IMG/VR virus record: IMGVR_UViG_3300044638_008785
Coordinates: 1-28,360 of that record
Length of the DNA stretch: 28,360 nt
From: a virus
Strand: one strand, 5' to 3'
Shown: piece by piece, positions 22,000 to 28,360 of the stretch
How the letters are laid out: each line of letters starts with the position of its first letter
How positions within the stretch are numbered: the first letter of the stretch is position 1
Notes under the pieces: model-generated
The model's database searches: none
Told to the model about the DNA's origin: nothing
Seen by the model: only the letters and a program-made list of their open reading frames with translations
Made by a program: the position numbers and the translations under genes

Positions 22000-22290
22000 T
22001 TATTCCTTTGTTTCAGTCTTGACTTCTTGTTTTGGTTGTTCTACAACTTGTTCTTGTGGTTTCATTTCAACCAAACCAGCCTTTGCTTTTTTTGGCTTTG
22101 GCTCAACTGCAGATTCTACCACAACTGGCGGTGGCGATGCAACTGGCTTCACTGGTTCTGGCTTTTTTTCTTCCACTTGCTTTTCAACAACAACTGGTTT
22201 ATGTTCAACAACTACAGCTGCTTCTTTTTTAAGTTTTTCTCTCAATTTAAAGAGTGCTAATCTTTTTTTTCTTTGTCTTGGTGAGGTCAT
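22000..22290 (-). CDS. Low-complexity Lys/Glu/Pro/Val protein
   Basis: A 96-residue protein. The N-terminus SPRQRKKRLALFKLREKLKK is a basic helix, followed by a repetitive, charged, proline-rich stretch (VVVE and KPEPV units) with no fold expected. ATG 22290 overlaps the metallopeptidase stop. Open frames on the plus strand across this region mirror the biased composition. In position and style it resembles accessory virion proteins of T4-like phages, with no known activity. Confidence 0.6.
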   Translation of the reverse strand: MTSPRQRKKRLALFKLREKLKKEAAVVVEHKPVVVEKQVEEKKPEPVKPVASPPPVVVESAVEPKPKKAKAGLVEMKPQEQVVEQPKQEVKTETKE

Positions 22291-22868
22291 TCTGTGTTTC
22301 CTTCCTTTTTAACTGGTTTAATAAATTTATCAATTAATTTTTTATTAAGCCTATTTCTTCTTTCTTCAAACATGTCTGTGACAGCTTGTTCGTCATCAAG
22401 TCGTTTACGAGTTTGTTTAACTTCTTTATGTTCTTCGTTTTCTTTATTTTCTATAATCATTAATAACCTGTCTTTCTTTTCTTGTTTTAGCATATCTGTA
22501 AAATCTCTTGGCAACATTCCGCCAAGCATGTATGCTTCTTCCTCTGCTTTTCTCAAAAGTGGATTTGTTTGTGCATATCCTTCTTCTGTTGATACTTCTT
22601 GACCATCAAAATCTCCACGGCAATGTTGTGCGTGATGTGTTAATTCATGTGCAAATGATCTCAGAATATCTTTTGGATGACGATTTAAAATGAATAGTGT
22701 AACAGATTTTTTTTCCGGATTATAGTAAGCAGTTTTACCTAATGGATCTTCAGAATTTTTAACATCATTCGTTATGTATCTAATTTTAACCGGTTCTTCA
22801 AATCCGAGTTTTGTTTTAGCAAATGGATAAAATGCTCTTATAAGATTTTTAATTCTTTCAATATTCAT
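22287..22868 (-). CDS. Zinc metallopeptidase-like protein (HELTHH)
   Basis: A 193-residue protein. FAHELTHHAQHCRG contains HExxH, and EEEAYMLGG about 40 residues later has the Glu expected as third ligand in M78/SprT-like enzymes. The last 70 residues are highly charged and helical. The position between structural-type genes suggests a virion or maturation protease, but it does not resemble the T4 prohead protease, which is a serine enzyme. ATG 22868 follows an ACTATTTA leader motif. Confidence 0.75.
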   Translation of the reverse strand: MNIERIKNLIRAFYPFAKTKLGFEEPVKIRYITNDVKNSEDPLGKTAYYNPEKKSVTLFILNRHPKDILRSFAHELTHHAQHCRGDFDGQEVSTEEGYAQTNPLLRKAEEEAYMLGGMLPRDFTDMLKQEKKDRLLMIIENKENEEHKEVKQTRKRLDDEQAVTDMFEERRNRLNKKLIDKFIKPVKKEGNTE

Positions 22869-22889
22869 ATTAATTAAATAGTTATTTTA

Positions 22890-23660
22890 TTACCATTTAC
22901 GGCATGACCAATATCTTGCTTTTGTCTTTGGACCTGGATTTGCGCAACGATGACGAGCACGGAATGATTTACGGCGTTTTGGATTACTCTTTTTGATTCT
23001 CATCTTTTTATCACCGAAATTAACTTTTTTGATATTTCCAGTTTTTGGATCGCGGACGAATACTTTAAATTTTTTAACATCACCACGCATTGGCTTGTTT
23101 AGTTTAACTTTTCTACCTTTGTATTTTGCTTCTGTAAGAAGACCGCACATCGTGCAATCACGACATTCATTACATTGTTTTTGTTCTTCTACTTCTTCAT
23201 ATTGTAATTCTAATTGGCAAGATTGACCACCTTCATCTACGCCTTCGTGGCAACCACTTGCTTCTTCTAATTCTTCTTCTGTCAGTTCTTCTTCATCAAG
23301 AACTGAATATGGAACTGCTTTTGGACCGACTGCTCCATCAGATGGATTTCCCGCTGCATTACCAACATTTTCTTCCATGGTTCCAGTTGTTGATACTGGA
23401 CTCGTTGTACCGGTTGGTAATGAAGTTGTGGTTTTAGTAGAAGCTTGTAATTTCTCTTCTCTTTCGGCATTTTTTAGTGCTTCTTGTGCCGCTCTTGTTT
23501 CTTGTTGGGCTAATGCCAAATTTGTATTTAGCGCCTGATGTTGTTGTTTTGCTGCTTTTTCTCTTTGTTCAGCAGCATTTAGAGCAATTTTTGCTTGCTC
23601 TACACTTATCTCTTTGAGTATAGATTTCCATTTTTTCCACTCAGTTAAATAACTTTTCAT
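22890..23660 (-). CDS. Coiled-coil protein with CxxCxxCxxC and C-terminal marine-phage basic module
   Basis: A 256-residue protein. It opens with the short motif YLTEWKKWKSILKE, then an Ala/Gln/Glu coiled coil (about 17-70), a Thr-rich linker, an acidic stretch, a C163-x2-C166-x2-C169-x2-C172 cluster and a basic module (178-256) with KYKGRKVKLNKP, FVRDPKTGNIKKVNFG and KARYWSCRKW. I recall this last module at the C-termini of several marine myovirus proteins; its role is unknown. It begins just after the preceding stop (TGA-A-ATG). A virion or scaffold role is inferred. Confidence 0.65.
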   Translation of the reverse strand: MKSYLTEWKKWKSILKEISVEQAKIALNAAEQREKAAKQQHQALNTNLALAQQETRAAQEALKNAEREEKLQASTKTTTSLPTGTTSPVSTTGTMEENVGNAAGNPSDGAVGPKAVPYSVLDEEELTEEELEEASGCHEGVDEGGQSCQLELQYEEVEEQKQCNECRDCTMCGLLTEAKYKGRKVKLNKPMRGDVKKFKVFVRDPKTGNIKKVNFGDKKMRIKKSNPKRRKSFRARHRCANPGPKTKARYWSCRKW

Positions 23661-23661
23661 T

Positions 23662-24993
23662 TCATTCTTCCTTTTTAGATTTCCAAGAAACTTGTTTTGA
23701 ACTCTTTTTATTTTTCATACCTTTTCTGGTGCATGCAGAAGGTGTTGGGCGACAAGCAGGATATTTGCCTCTTTTCTCGCCTTTTTGACGACCACAAGAT
23801 TTACATTTTTTACGACCGGTGCTCTTATCTTTGCGACAAGTATTACAGTCTACCCAACCTTTACTTTTTCCTTCTCCACCTTGACGAGAGAACCAGCCAC
23901 GAAGACCTTGTTTTTTTTCTTTTGAAAAATCAGTTTTTCGTTTTCTTTTTTTCTTTTCATCAAGTGTTTCTTGTTCTGCTATTTGTTGAATTAATTCTTC
24001 ATCCAACTCTAATTCTTCATCTAATAAATCTTCTAATAGAATTTCGTCTATTTCTAACTCTTCATCTAATTCTTCTTTTATTTTACCTTTTTTCTTTCGG
24101 CATTTTACCAAATATCCAGATGCATACGCACTTGGCCAAACTTTATATTTGGCTTTTGCTTTATAATAACACGCATCTTTCTTGCCTTTTTTCTTTTTCT
24201 TCTTTTTTGCTTCTTCAATCGTTTCTTGGAAACGAAGTATCTCTTCTTCTATTCCCATATCACTATCATATGCTTGGAATTTTAAATTAGATAATTGCTC
24301 AAGAAAACCTTGATTGCGAAGCATTTTAAATACCATATTTTCTGTAGAGTATTCGCCTTCTGCTTCTAAACCGGCTTGACGATATTTTTTTATTTTATTT
24401 TTTAAATTATCAATACCAATTTTGGCTTTTTGATAGTCTTTTTTAGCAACAAGTTGTGATAATTTATTTATTTGTTCAATAAAACCTTCAGTTCTATTAA
24501 TAACATCATCATAATTGATATCTTGTTTCTTTATTTCTGGCTGTTTAAGCCATTGGTCGCTCATAATTGAATAGACACCAGTTGAATGATGTGGTTCGTT
24601 TATATCTTGAATATAAACTTCAACTTCATGTCCCATAATCATGATATTGTGAGTTTTATTCCAAATTTCTTTTTTTGCGTTAAAATAGTCTTTAAATGCT
24701 TCCATATATTCATCTGGAATTTCATTAAAGTCTAATAAAACATGTAAATCTATATCAGAATATTGATTCCAGTTATAATTTGCAATAGAACCAGTTAAAA
24801 TTATATCTTTTATTTTTAAAGGATGTTTAAAGCCGCGAATAAAGTCTTCGGCTATCTGTTTTAACTTCAATTTTATATTAGCATTTAGTTTTTTTGTTGA
24901 AGGGTCCCAAATTTTAGGGTATAAATCACTCTTCGGTGCTAAAACCGAAGGATCAACTTGAGATTTTACAGAAATTTCATCAACTTTTGTCAT
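23662..24993 (-). CDS. MNT-type nucleotidyltransferase with two C-terminal basic/Cys modules
   Basis: A 443-residue protein. Residues 40-130 form a pol-beta-type nucleotidyltransferase: G68-S69, D80-x-D82 in SDIDLHVLL and a third acid in HEVEVYI. A helical part (to about 250) follows. Then come two marine-virus modules: DACYYKAKAKYKVWPSAYA with CRKKKG (274-303), and GLRGWFSRQGGEGKSKGW with a CNTC/CKSC/CRPTPSAC cysteine set (363-421), which I associate with DUF5872. An acidic linker separates them. ATG 24993 overlaps the previous stop as ATGA. It may nucleotidylate RNA or protein; target unknown. Confidence 0.75.
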   Translation of the reverse strand: MTKVDEISVKSQVDPSVLAPKSDLYPKIWDPSTKKLNANIKLKLKQIAEDFIRGFKHPLKIKDIILTGSIANYNWNQYSDIDLHVLLDFNEIPDEYMEAFKDYFNAKKEIWNKTHNIMIMGHEVEVYIQDINEPHHSTGVYSIMSDQWLKQPEIKKQDINYDDVINRTEGFIEQINKLSQLVAKKDYQKAKIGIDNLKNKIKKYRQAGLEAEGEYSTENMVFKMLRNQGFLEQLSNLKFQAYDSDMGIEEEILRFQETIEEAKKKKKKKGKKDACYYKAKAKYKVWPSAYASGYLVKCRKKKGKIKEELDEELEIDEILLEDLLDEELELDEELIQQIAEQETLDEKKKRKRKTDFSKEKKQGLRGWFSRQGGEGKSKGWVDCNTCRKDKSTGRKKCKSCGRQKGEKRGKYPACRPTPSACTRKGMKNKKSSKQVSWKSKKEE

Positions 24994-25208
24994 TTTTCTA
25001 TCTTTTTTAGTTTTTTATAGTAATTAGGGTCTTCACTTAAATGATCTTTAGCAATTTCTTTGGCAATTTTACGATCTTTCGTATGTTCCATCTCAACTTC
25101 TATGCCATTTTTAAGTTGCTCTGCGTCAAAATCACTATCTGGACGGTTATCGCCTAAGCCACCCTTTATTTTTTCTGATTCTTTGATTAAAATTTTAATT
25201 TTTGTCAT
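24990..25208 (-). CDS. DUF5661-like small protein
   Basis: A 72-residue protein. GLGDNRPDSDFDAEQLKNGI, then EHTKDRKIAKEIAKDHLSEDPNYY (quoted in part) follows the DUF5661 pattern known from phages and marine metagenomes, function unknown. A basic helix with KIKILIKESEK precedes it. GTGAGAAA lies before ATG 25208. It overlaps the nucleotidyltransferase gene as ATGA. Confidence 0.75.
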   Translation of the reverse strand: MTKIKILIKESEKIKGGLGDNRPDSDFDAEQLKNGIEVEMEHTKDRKIAKEIAKDHLSEDPNYYKKLKKIEK

Positions 25209-25214
25209 AATTTC

Positions 25215-25811
25215 TCACTTTTTTGGTGGTAAAATGCGTTTTATTTTTCCAAAAATAGGTGTATCATCTTGAGAAATGCTTAAAATTTCCCAAGTTGCGC
25301 CACAGACTGCTTCACATCCATATCTTTCAGCAGATTTTATTTGAAAATCTTCAATTTTTTCAATTAAATTTGGTTTTCCGTAATCGCACCAGAAAAACTT
25401 TCCTTCAAAGTCTTGGTAAACACATACAGCATGAGCCGAATATGTATCGTCTGGCCATCTTCCCTTCATAGCAAAGAAAGAAAACCATACTTTTTTTACT
25501 AATTTTGATTTTTTTAATGCTACGCACCAATAAATTGCATGGTCATCACAATCGCCAAATGGAGTTTTTGAATTTAAACGACATTGAATAACTCTTGGAT
25601 GTATTAGGTAGTCATTAAATATTTCTGCTAAATTATCTGGTTTATATAAACGTCCATAATTTAATGCTTTCATTATATCTTCAAATTTATAATATATTGG
25701 AATTTTACATTTTGTAAGACTTTGTGAAATTTTCATTGTTAAAATATAATAAACTTGGCTAAACCAAGTAAAGTTATATAAAAATTGTATCCACTTATCT
25801 TTAACTGTCAT
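25215..25811 (-). CDS. Transglutaminase-like cysteine protein
   Basis: A 198-residue protein. GDCDDHAIYWCVAL holds the nucleophilic Cys, SAHAVCVYQD the His, and FFWCDYG an Asp, the C-H-D triad of transglutaminase-like or papain-fold cysteine peptidases (BTLCP-like). The N-terminus is aromatic and hydrophobic (WIQFLYNFTWFSQVYYIL), possibly membrane-associated. ATG 25811 lies inside the Nudix 3' end with GGAG upstream; ATG 25835 has no signal. It could be a peptidase or crosslinking enzyme in virion assembly or entry. Confidence 0.75.
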   Translation of the reverse strand: MTVKDKWIQFLYNFTWFSQVYYILTMKISQSLTKCKIPIYYKFEDIMKALNYGRLYKPDNLAEIFNDYLIHPRVIQCRLNSKTPFGDCDDHAIYWCVALKKSKLVKKVWFSFFAMKGRWPDDTYSAHAVCVYQDFEGKFFWCDYGKPNLIEKIEDFQIKSAERYGCEAVCGATWEILSISQDDTPIFGKIKRILPPKK

Positions 25812-26226
25812 TAAAAAGTTTCTCCAATGCCGCATTAATAATATCTATTAAATCTGGAACTATTTTATAGTTAGATAAATCTTTGGGATTTACCCATTGA
25901 AAATCATCGTGCTCAAAGTCTAATTTTGGCTCACCAGAAAATTTTGTAGCACAAAAGAATGCATGTTCGGTTTCATTGCTTACTTTTGGCAGAAAAATAA
26001 AGTCTGTTGGAGAAACGTCAATACTTGCTTCTTCTTTGCATTCTCTTGAGAGAGCGTCAGTTAATCTTTCGCCTGGTTCTACTTTTCCACCCGGTAAACC
26101 ATAATGACCTGGCATCCAACTATCTGTCTTTGAACGCCTTAATATTAAAACTTTCCCATCTTTAAATAATGCTACATGAGCACTTTTAAAATTTTTATCT
26201 TTAATTTTAACTATTATTTTAGACAT
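25801..26226 (-). CDS. Nudix hydrolase
   Basis: A 141-residue enzyme with a full Nudix box: GGKVEPGERLTDALSRECKEEASI (GX5EX7REXXEEXX; quoted in two parts elsewhere in the family). Nudix enzymes hydrolyse nucleoside diphosphates linked to another moiety, such as oxidised dNTPs, NAD-type dinucleotides or RNA caps; the substrate cannot be told. The start ATG 26226 falls immediately after the T run of a terminator, with no clear Shine-Dalgarno. It overlaps the transglutaminase-like gene. Confidence 0.92.
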   Translation of the reverse strand: MSKIIVKIKDKNFKSAHVALFKDGKVLILRRSKTDSWMPGHYGLPGGKVEPGERLTDALSRECKEEASIDVSPTDFIFLPKVSNETEHAFFCATKFSGEPKLDFEHDDFQWVNPKDLSNYKIVPDLIDIINAALEKLFNDS

Positions 26227-26262
26227 AAAAAAACCCGGTAGACTAAATAAATAGTTTACCGG
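26225..26262 (-). terminator. Terminator abutting the Nudix start codon
   Basis: Minus-strand stem CCCGGTA / TACCGGG, extended by AAACTA/TAGTC pairs, then seven T, then ATG of the Nudix gene. The loop contains CTATTTATT. It ends the 26271-26471 gene's transcript; any Nudix message must start within it or read through. Confidence 0.85.
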
Positions 26263-26270
26263 GTTTGTCT

Positions 26271-26471
26271 TTACAACGCTTTTTGTAGTGAGTTTATATG
26301 AACATCTTTTATATAAACATTCTCTGTCTGTATCAATATATCATATAATTTTAAAAGTTTTTTTGCTTTAACTATTAAGGCTATTTTTGGTTTACTATCT
26401 TCAAGATAATAAACTAAATCTCCAACTTCATATTTGTCAATCGTCGTCTTTTGTTTTTGTGTCGGAAACAT
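26271..26471 (-). CDS. Small hypothetical protein
   Basis: A 66-residue protein with a beta-rich pattern (YEVGDLVYYLEDSKPKIALI) like a small SH3/KOW-type barrel. ATG 26471 lies 35 bases inside the preceding gene, and no better start is visible. It ends at a strong terminator. Function unknown. Confidence 0.6.
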   Translation of the reverse strand: MFPTQKQKTTIDKYEVGDLVYYLEDSKPKIALIVKAKKLLKLYDILIQTENVYIKDVHINSLQKAL

Positions 26472-27000
26472 CTGAATAATAACTATAATCTACGTCTGTA
26501 TTATTCATATATTCAAAAATATAATTTCCTGAATTATTATAATATGGATCGTATTTATCGTCATATTCATTATCGGACGGTGTTTTTAAATCCCATTGAT
26601 TTGGATCGTCCTTTTTTGTTTCTTGCGGTTCTTCGGGAGTGAATATGTGTCTCAACATATCATCTGTGGTTTTCTTTTTGAATTTTTCCCATTCCTGAAG
26701 TTCTCGTCCAGCAGTTGCCATATTGTATCTTAGATTTGCGTTTGATTGCGAAGAACGAATTAAATGTTCTCCCCTAAACCACTCATAATATTCTCCAGCC
26801 GGAAGATTTCCAAGACCAAATGGAAATTTTACTTTTACAGCATAAATTGATTCGCCAGAACGTTCATCGTCATCGGCGACAAATTGAATAACTCCAATTT
26901 TATCTAAATACTCTTGATATATATCGCGAGAGTTATACCATTGACTCCATTTATAATCTGGGGTTGGTGTTATTTGAACCCAGTCTCCTAAGTTAAACAT
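26437..27000 (-). CDS. Hypothetical protein with SH3-like N-terminus
   Basis: A 187-residue protein. Residues 1-85 (FNLGDWVQITPTPDYKW, then IGVIQFVADDDE, YAVKVKFP) look like an SH3/KOW-type barrel. The remainder is Asp/Tyr/Asn-rich and probably disordered (YDDKYDPYYNNSGNY). ATG 27000 has AGGAGA upstream, and a 35-base overlap leads into the next small gene, which shares the barrel-like pattern. Function unknown. Confidence 0.65.
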   Translation of the reverse strand: MFNLGDWVQITPTPDYKWSQWYNSRDIYQEYLDKIGVIQFVADDDERSGESIYAVKVKFPFGLGNLPAGEYYEWFRGEHLIRSSQSNANLRYNMATAGRELQEWEKFKKKTTDDMLRHIFTPEEPQETKKDDPNQWDLKTPSDNEYDDKYDPYYNNSGNYIFEYMNNTDVDYSYYSDVSDTKTKDDD

Positions 27001-27097
27001 CTCTGTCTCCTACTATTGCTAAAATAAGTAAAATTATATTTGGTATTGAAAATAAAATTATTAATACAACTGGATAATATATTAAAATTAATTCCAC
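26993..27097 (-). CDS. Possible 34-residue hydrophobic membrane peptide
   Basis: Between two genes a frame opens with GTG 27097, three bases after the preceding stop, and ends inside the start of the next gene. Its product is almost entirely hydrophobic (LILIYYPVVLIILFSIP, NIILLILAIV) with a DRD tail, as in tiny phage membrane proteins. It fills an otherwise empty 100-base gap. No Shine-Dalgarno is visible, and AT-rich DNA can give such a frame by chance. Confidence 0.35.
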   Translation of the reverse strand: MELILIYYPVVLIILFSIPNIILLILAIVGDRDV

Positions 27098-27100
27098 ATA

Positions 27101-27418
27101 TTAAATATGTGTTTTATATGTCCGTCTGCAGCAAGGGCACATAGAAAGTATATTATTATTTTCTTCTTTTAAAAGTGAATATGTTTCTCGCGAACAATTA
27201 GAGCATATTGGATTAGCGAATGCTCTTTGCTTTTCCATTAATTCTTCTGGAGGATCAATAAAAAAGTCTTCTGGTTGGAATTCTTTTTCCAAGTATTCAC
27301 TCCAGTATTTTTGCATTCTTTCTTCTTCATCTTTATCCATTTTAAATCTCGTAAAATCTTTTGGTGACATAGAAATCTTATAAGAAGTTATAAGAGCAGT
27401 AAGCATGTCGGTAAACAT
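27101..27418 (-). CDS. Small Cys4 zinc-finger protein
   Basis: A 105-residue protein from ATG 27418 (a TTG start at 27433 is possible). The C-terminus has CSNC and CPCC pairs about 20 residues apart, a zinc-ribbon-like arrangement, then a basic tail. The N-terminal helical part (ALITSYKISMSPKDFTRFKMD) is followed by an acidic stretch. No family is recognised. It follows the UV endonuclease gene by 17 bases and is probably co-transcribed. Confidence 0.6.
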   Translation of the reverse strand: MFTDMLTALITSYKISMSPKDFTRFKMDKDEEERMQKYWSEYLEKEFQPEDFFIDPPEELMEKQRAFANPICSNCSRETYSLLKEENNNILSMCPCCRRTYKTHI

Positions 27419-27435
27419 TTTAATTATCACCAATA

Positions 27436-28360
27436 TTAATTAATAATACCAAAGTCTTTTCGCATTTTTAAAACCGCTAAATTTTTTCCTTTTGCCTCAA
27501 CATCTACATCAACTTTATTTTCCAGAATTAGTTCTTTCTGTTTTTCTGGAATATAATGAATATTGAAACTGTGCTTGCGACGTTCAGTGAATGAACCATT
27601 TTCCATACCAGGTTCAGTATTACTCAAATGTTGAAGAGGTTTAATCTCTCCCCAAGTTTTCATAGTTTCCAAACACGCTGTAGAAATGTCCATGTCGCCA
27701 GTATTGAATGTGTGGTGATGACTGTCCCACACAATCGGTGTTCCGGTTTTCTCATGGATTTTAATCAATTCTGGAACACTATAAGAACTTTCATCGTTCT
27801 CAAGCGTTAAACGATTTCGCGTCTGTTCGGGCAATGAATTAATTGTTGCAATTGCTCGTTCAACGTTGCCACGCTTTCCGCCATGTATGTTGATGGCGTA
27901 GTAAGGTGAGCGATCAAATCCCATTTGATCAAACATCCAAGCGTGGTAGTTTAATTCTTTAATTGTATTTGCGATTACATCATCACTGTCACTGCTAATA
28001 ACAGCAAACTGACCGGGATGACACGTTACACGAATATCATTCTTTTTGAACATATCGCCAAGAAGTTTAAACTTATTTAATAGTTCTACATTGTTTTTGG
28101 CAATATCTTCACAGAATTCAAAGAGCGGAAGAACGTTGCTTGACATACGAAATGATTTAATATTTGCTGCATTTAGTTTGGGAACCAACTTCAACAATTC
28201 ATTTACATTATTCAAATATGTTTGACGGATTTGTTCTTCGGTATATTTACCGCGTTTAAACGCACCCAACTGCAGTAATTTTTCTTCAATTGAATTTTCA
28301 TAAACAACGGAACCGTCACGCTTTGTGCGCGGCTCGAGCCATTGACAACATACAGTAAGT
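27436..28360 (-). CDS. uvsE: UV damage endonuclease UvsE/UvdE (5' end cut by window edge)
   Basis: The frame is open to the right edge: about 308 residues are visible, and the TTG at 28269 is internal. Upstream codons read VCCQWLEPRTKRDG, a plausible family N-terminus; only one or a few residues plus the start are missing. TIM-barrel metal ligands are visible: TCHPGQFAVIS, INIHGGKRG, LTLENDESSY, WDSHHHTFN and a late HSFNIHY. The enzyme nicks DNA 5' to UV photoproducts and other lesions. Light-damage repair suits a phage of surface waters. Confidence 0.92.
   Translation of the reverse strand, partial: LTVCCQWLEPRTKRDGSVVYENSIEEKLLQLGAFKRGKYTEEQIRQTYLNNVNELLKLVPKLNAANIKSFRMSSNVLPLFEFCEDIAKNNVELLNKFKLLGDMFKKNDIRVTCHPGQFAVISSDSDDVIANTIKELNYHAWMFDQMGFDRSPYYAINIHGGKRGNVERAIATINSLPEQTRNRLTLENDESSYSVPELIKIHEKTGTPIVWDSHHHTFNTGDMDISTACLETMKTWGEIKPLQHLSNTEPGMENGSFTERRKHSFNIHYIPEKQKELILENKVDVDVEAKGKNLAVLKMRKDFGIIN

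Noticed and set aside
22019-22312. Plus-strand open frames over the 22000-22290 gene
   Set aside because: They mirror the Lys/Glu/Pro/Val-rich minus-strand gene; low-complexity coding sequence commonly opens the opposite frames.
22000-24993. Type III/CBASS-like defence operon, given the MNT nucleotidyltransferase and HExxH neighbours
   Set aside because: The nucleotidyltransferase carries virion-type modules and lacks a cyclic-oligonucleotide effector partner or HEPN antitoxin/toxin pairing.
1-28360. CRISPR array, insertion sequence, integrase or origin
   Set aside because: No regularly spaced repeats, transposase or integrase motifs, or terminal inverted repeats are visible in this window.

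Overview
The window looks like part of a large, AT-rich, tailed-phage genome of the marine T4-like (myovirus) kind. The evidence is tight same-strand packing with many 4-base ATGA overlaps, a PIN-PhoH protein, a scattered set of nine tRNA or tRNA-like genes, homing endonucleases, a dCMP deaminase, a UvsE-type UV endonuclease, and small phage-type families. Several proteins also carry short basic/cysteine modules that I recall from marine virus proteins. Almost everything is on the minus strand, so the natural reading order runs from high to low coordinates. The one clear plus-strand gene is an exported trypsin-like protease at 9325-10080. The host cannot be named; consensus TTGACA/TATAAT-type promoters fit an ordinary sigma-70 host.

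Reading order. 28360-22000: UV endonuclease (cut by the right edge), small zinc-finger and hypothetical proteins, Nudix hydrolase, transglutaminase-like cysteine protein, then nucleotidyltransferase and structural-type proteins with the shared basic modules and an HExxH metallopeptidase. 21996-18916: a 1026-residue protein joining a ligase-type nucleotidyltransferase domain (KxDG), an NMNAT/cytidylyltransferase domain and a virion-like tail. 18873-16174: an NMAD1-like protein, a Fis-like HTH protein, a tail-anchored small protein, tRNA-Glu, an aberrant Leu-like tRNA, tRNA-Ser, tRNA-Ala, a second metallopeptidase and small proteins. 16177-14579: a probable type II restriction endonuclease and gamma-class DNA methyltransferase with their own promoter. 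14559-10091: a tRNA operon with a near-consensus promoter (Ile, Asn, Arg), small proteins, dCMP deaminase, a YkuK-like protein, a Cys-rich membrane protein, a SpoU methylase, a second similar promoter followed by tRNA-Leu-like 5' fragments, a homing HNH gene, tRNA-Leu and tRNA-Gln. 9261-5456: PhoH, a free-standing HNH gene, a third HExxH protein and a Cas4/RecB-like Fe-S nuclease.

5460-1: a surface-sugar cluster of two GT4 and two GT2 glycosyltransferases and a SAM methyltransferase. The first GT4 gene is interrupted near its N-terminal glycine-rich loop by a clear group I intron. P, Q, R and S core elements are all readable, and the intron carries a zinc-finger, Vsr-like (EDxHD-type) homing endonuclease. 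Its exon 1 is tiny and appears to overlap the 3' end of the Fe-S nuclease gene.

The most notable items are the intron, the restriction-modification pair, the ligase-NMNAT virion-type fusion, the tRNA-Leu 5' fragments behind a strong promoter, and the plus-strand protease.
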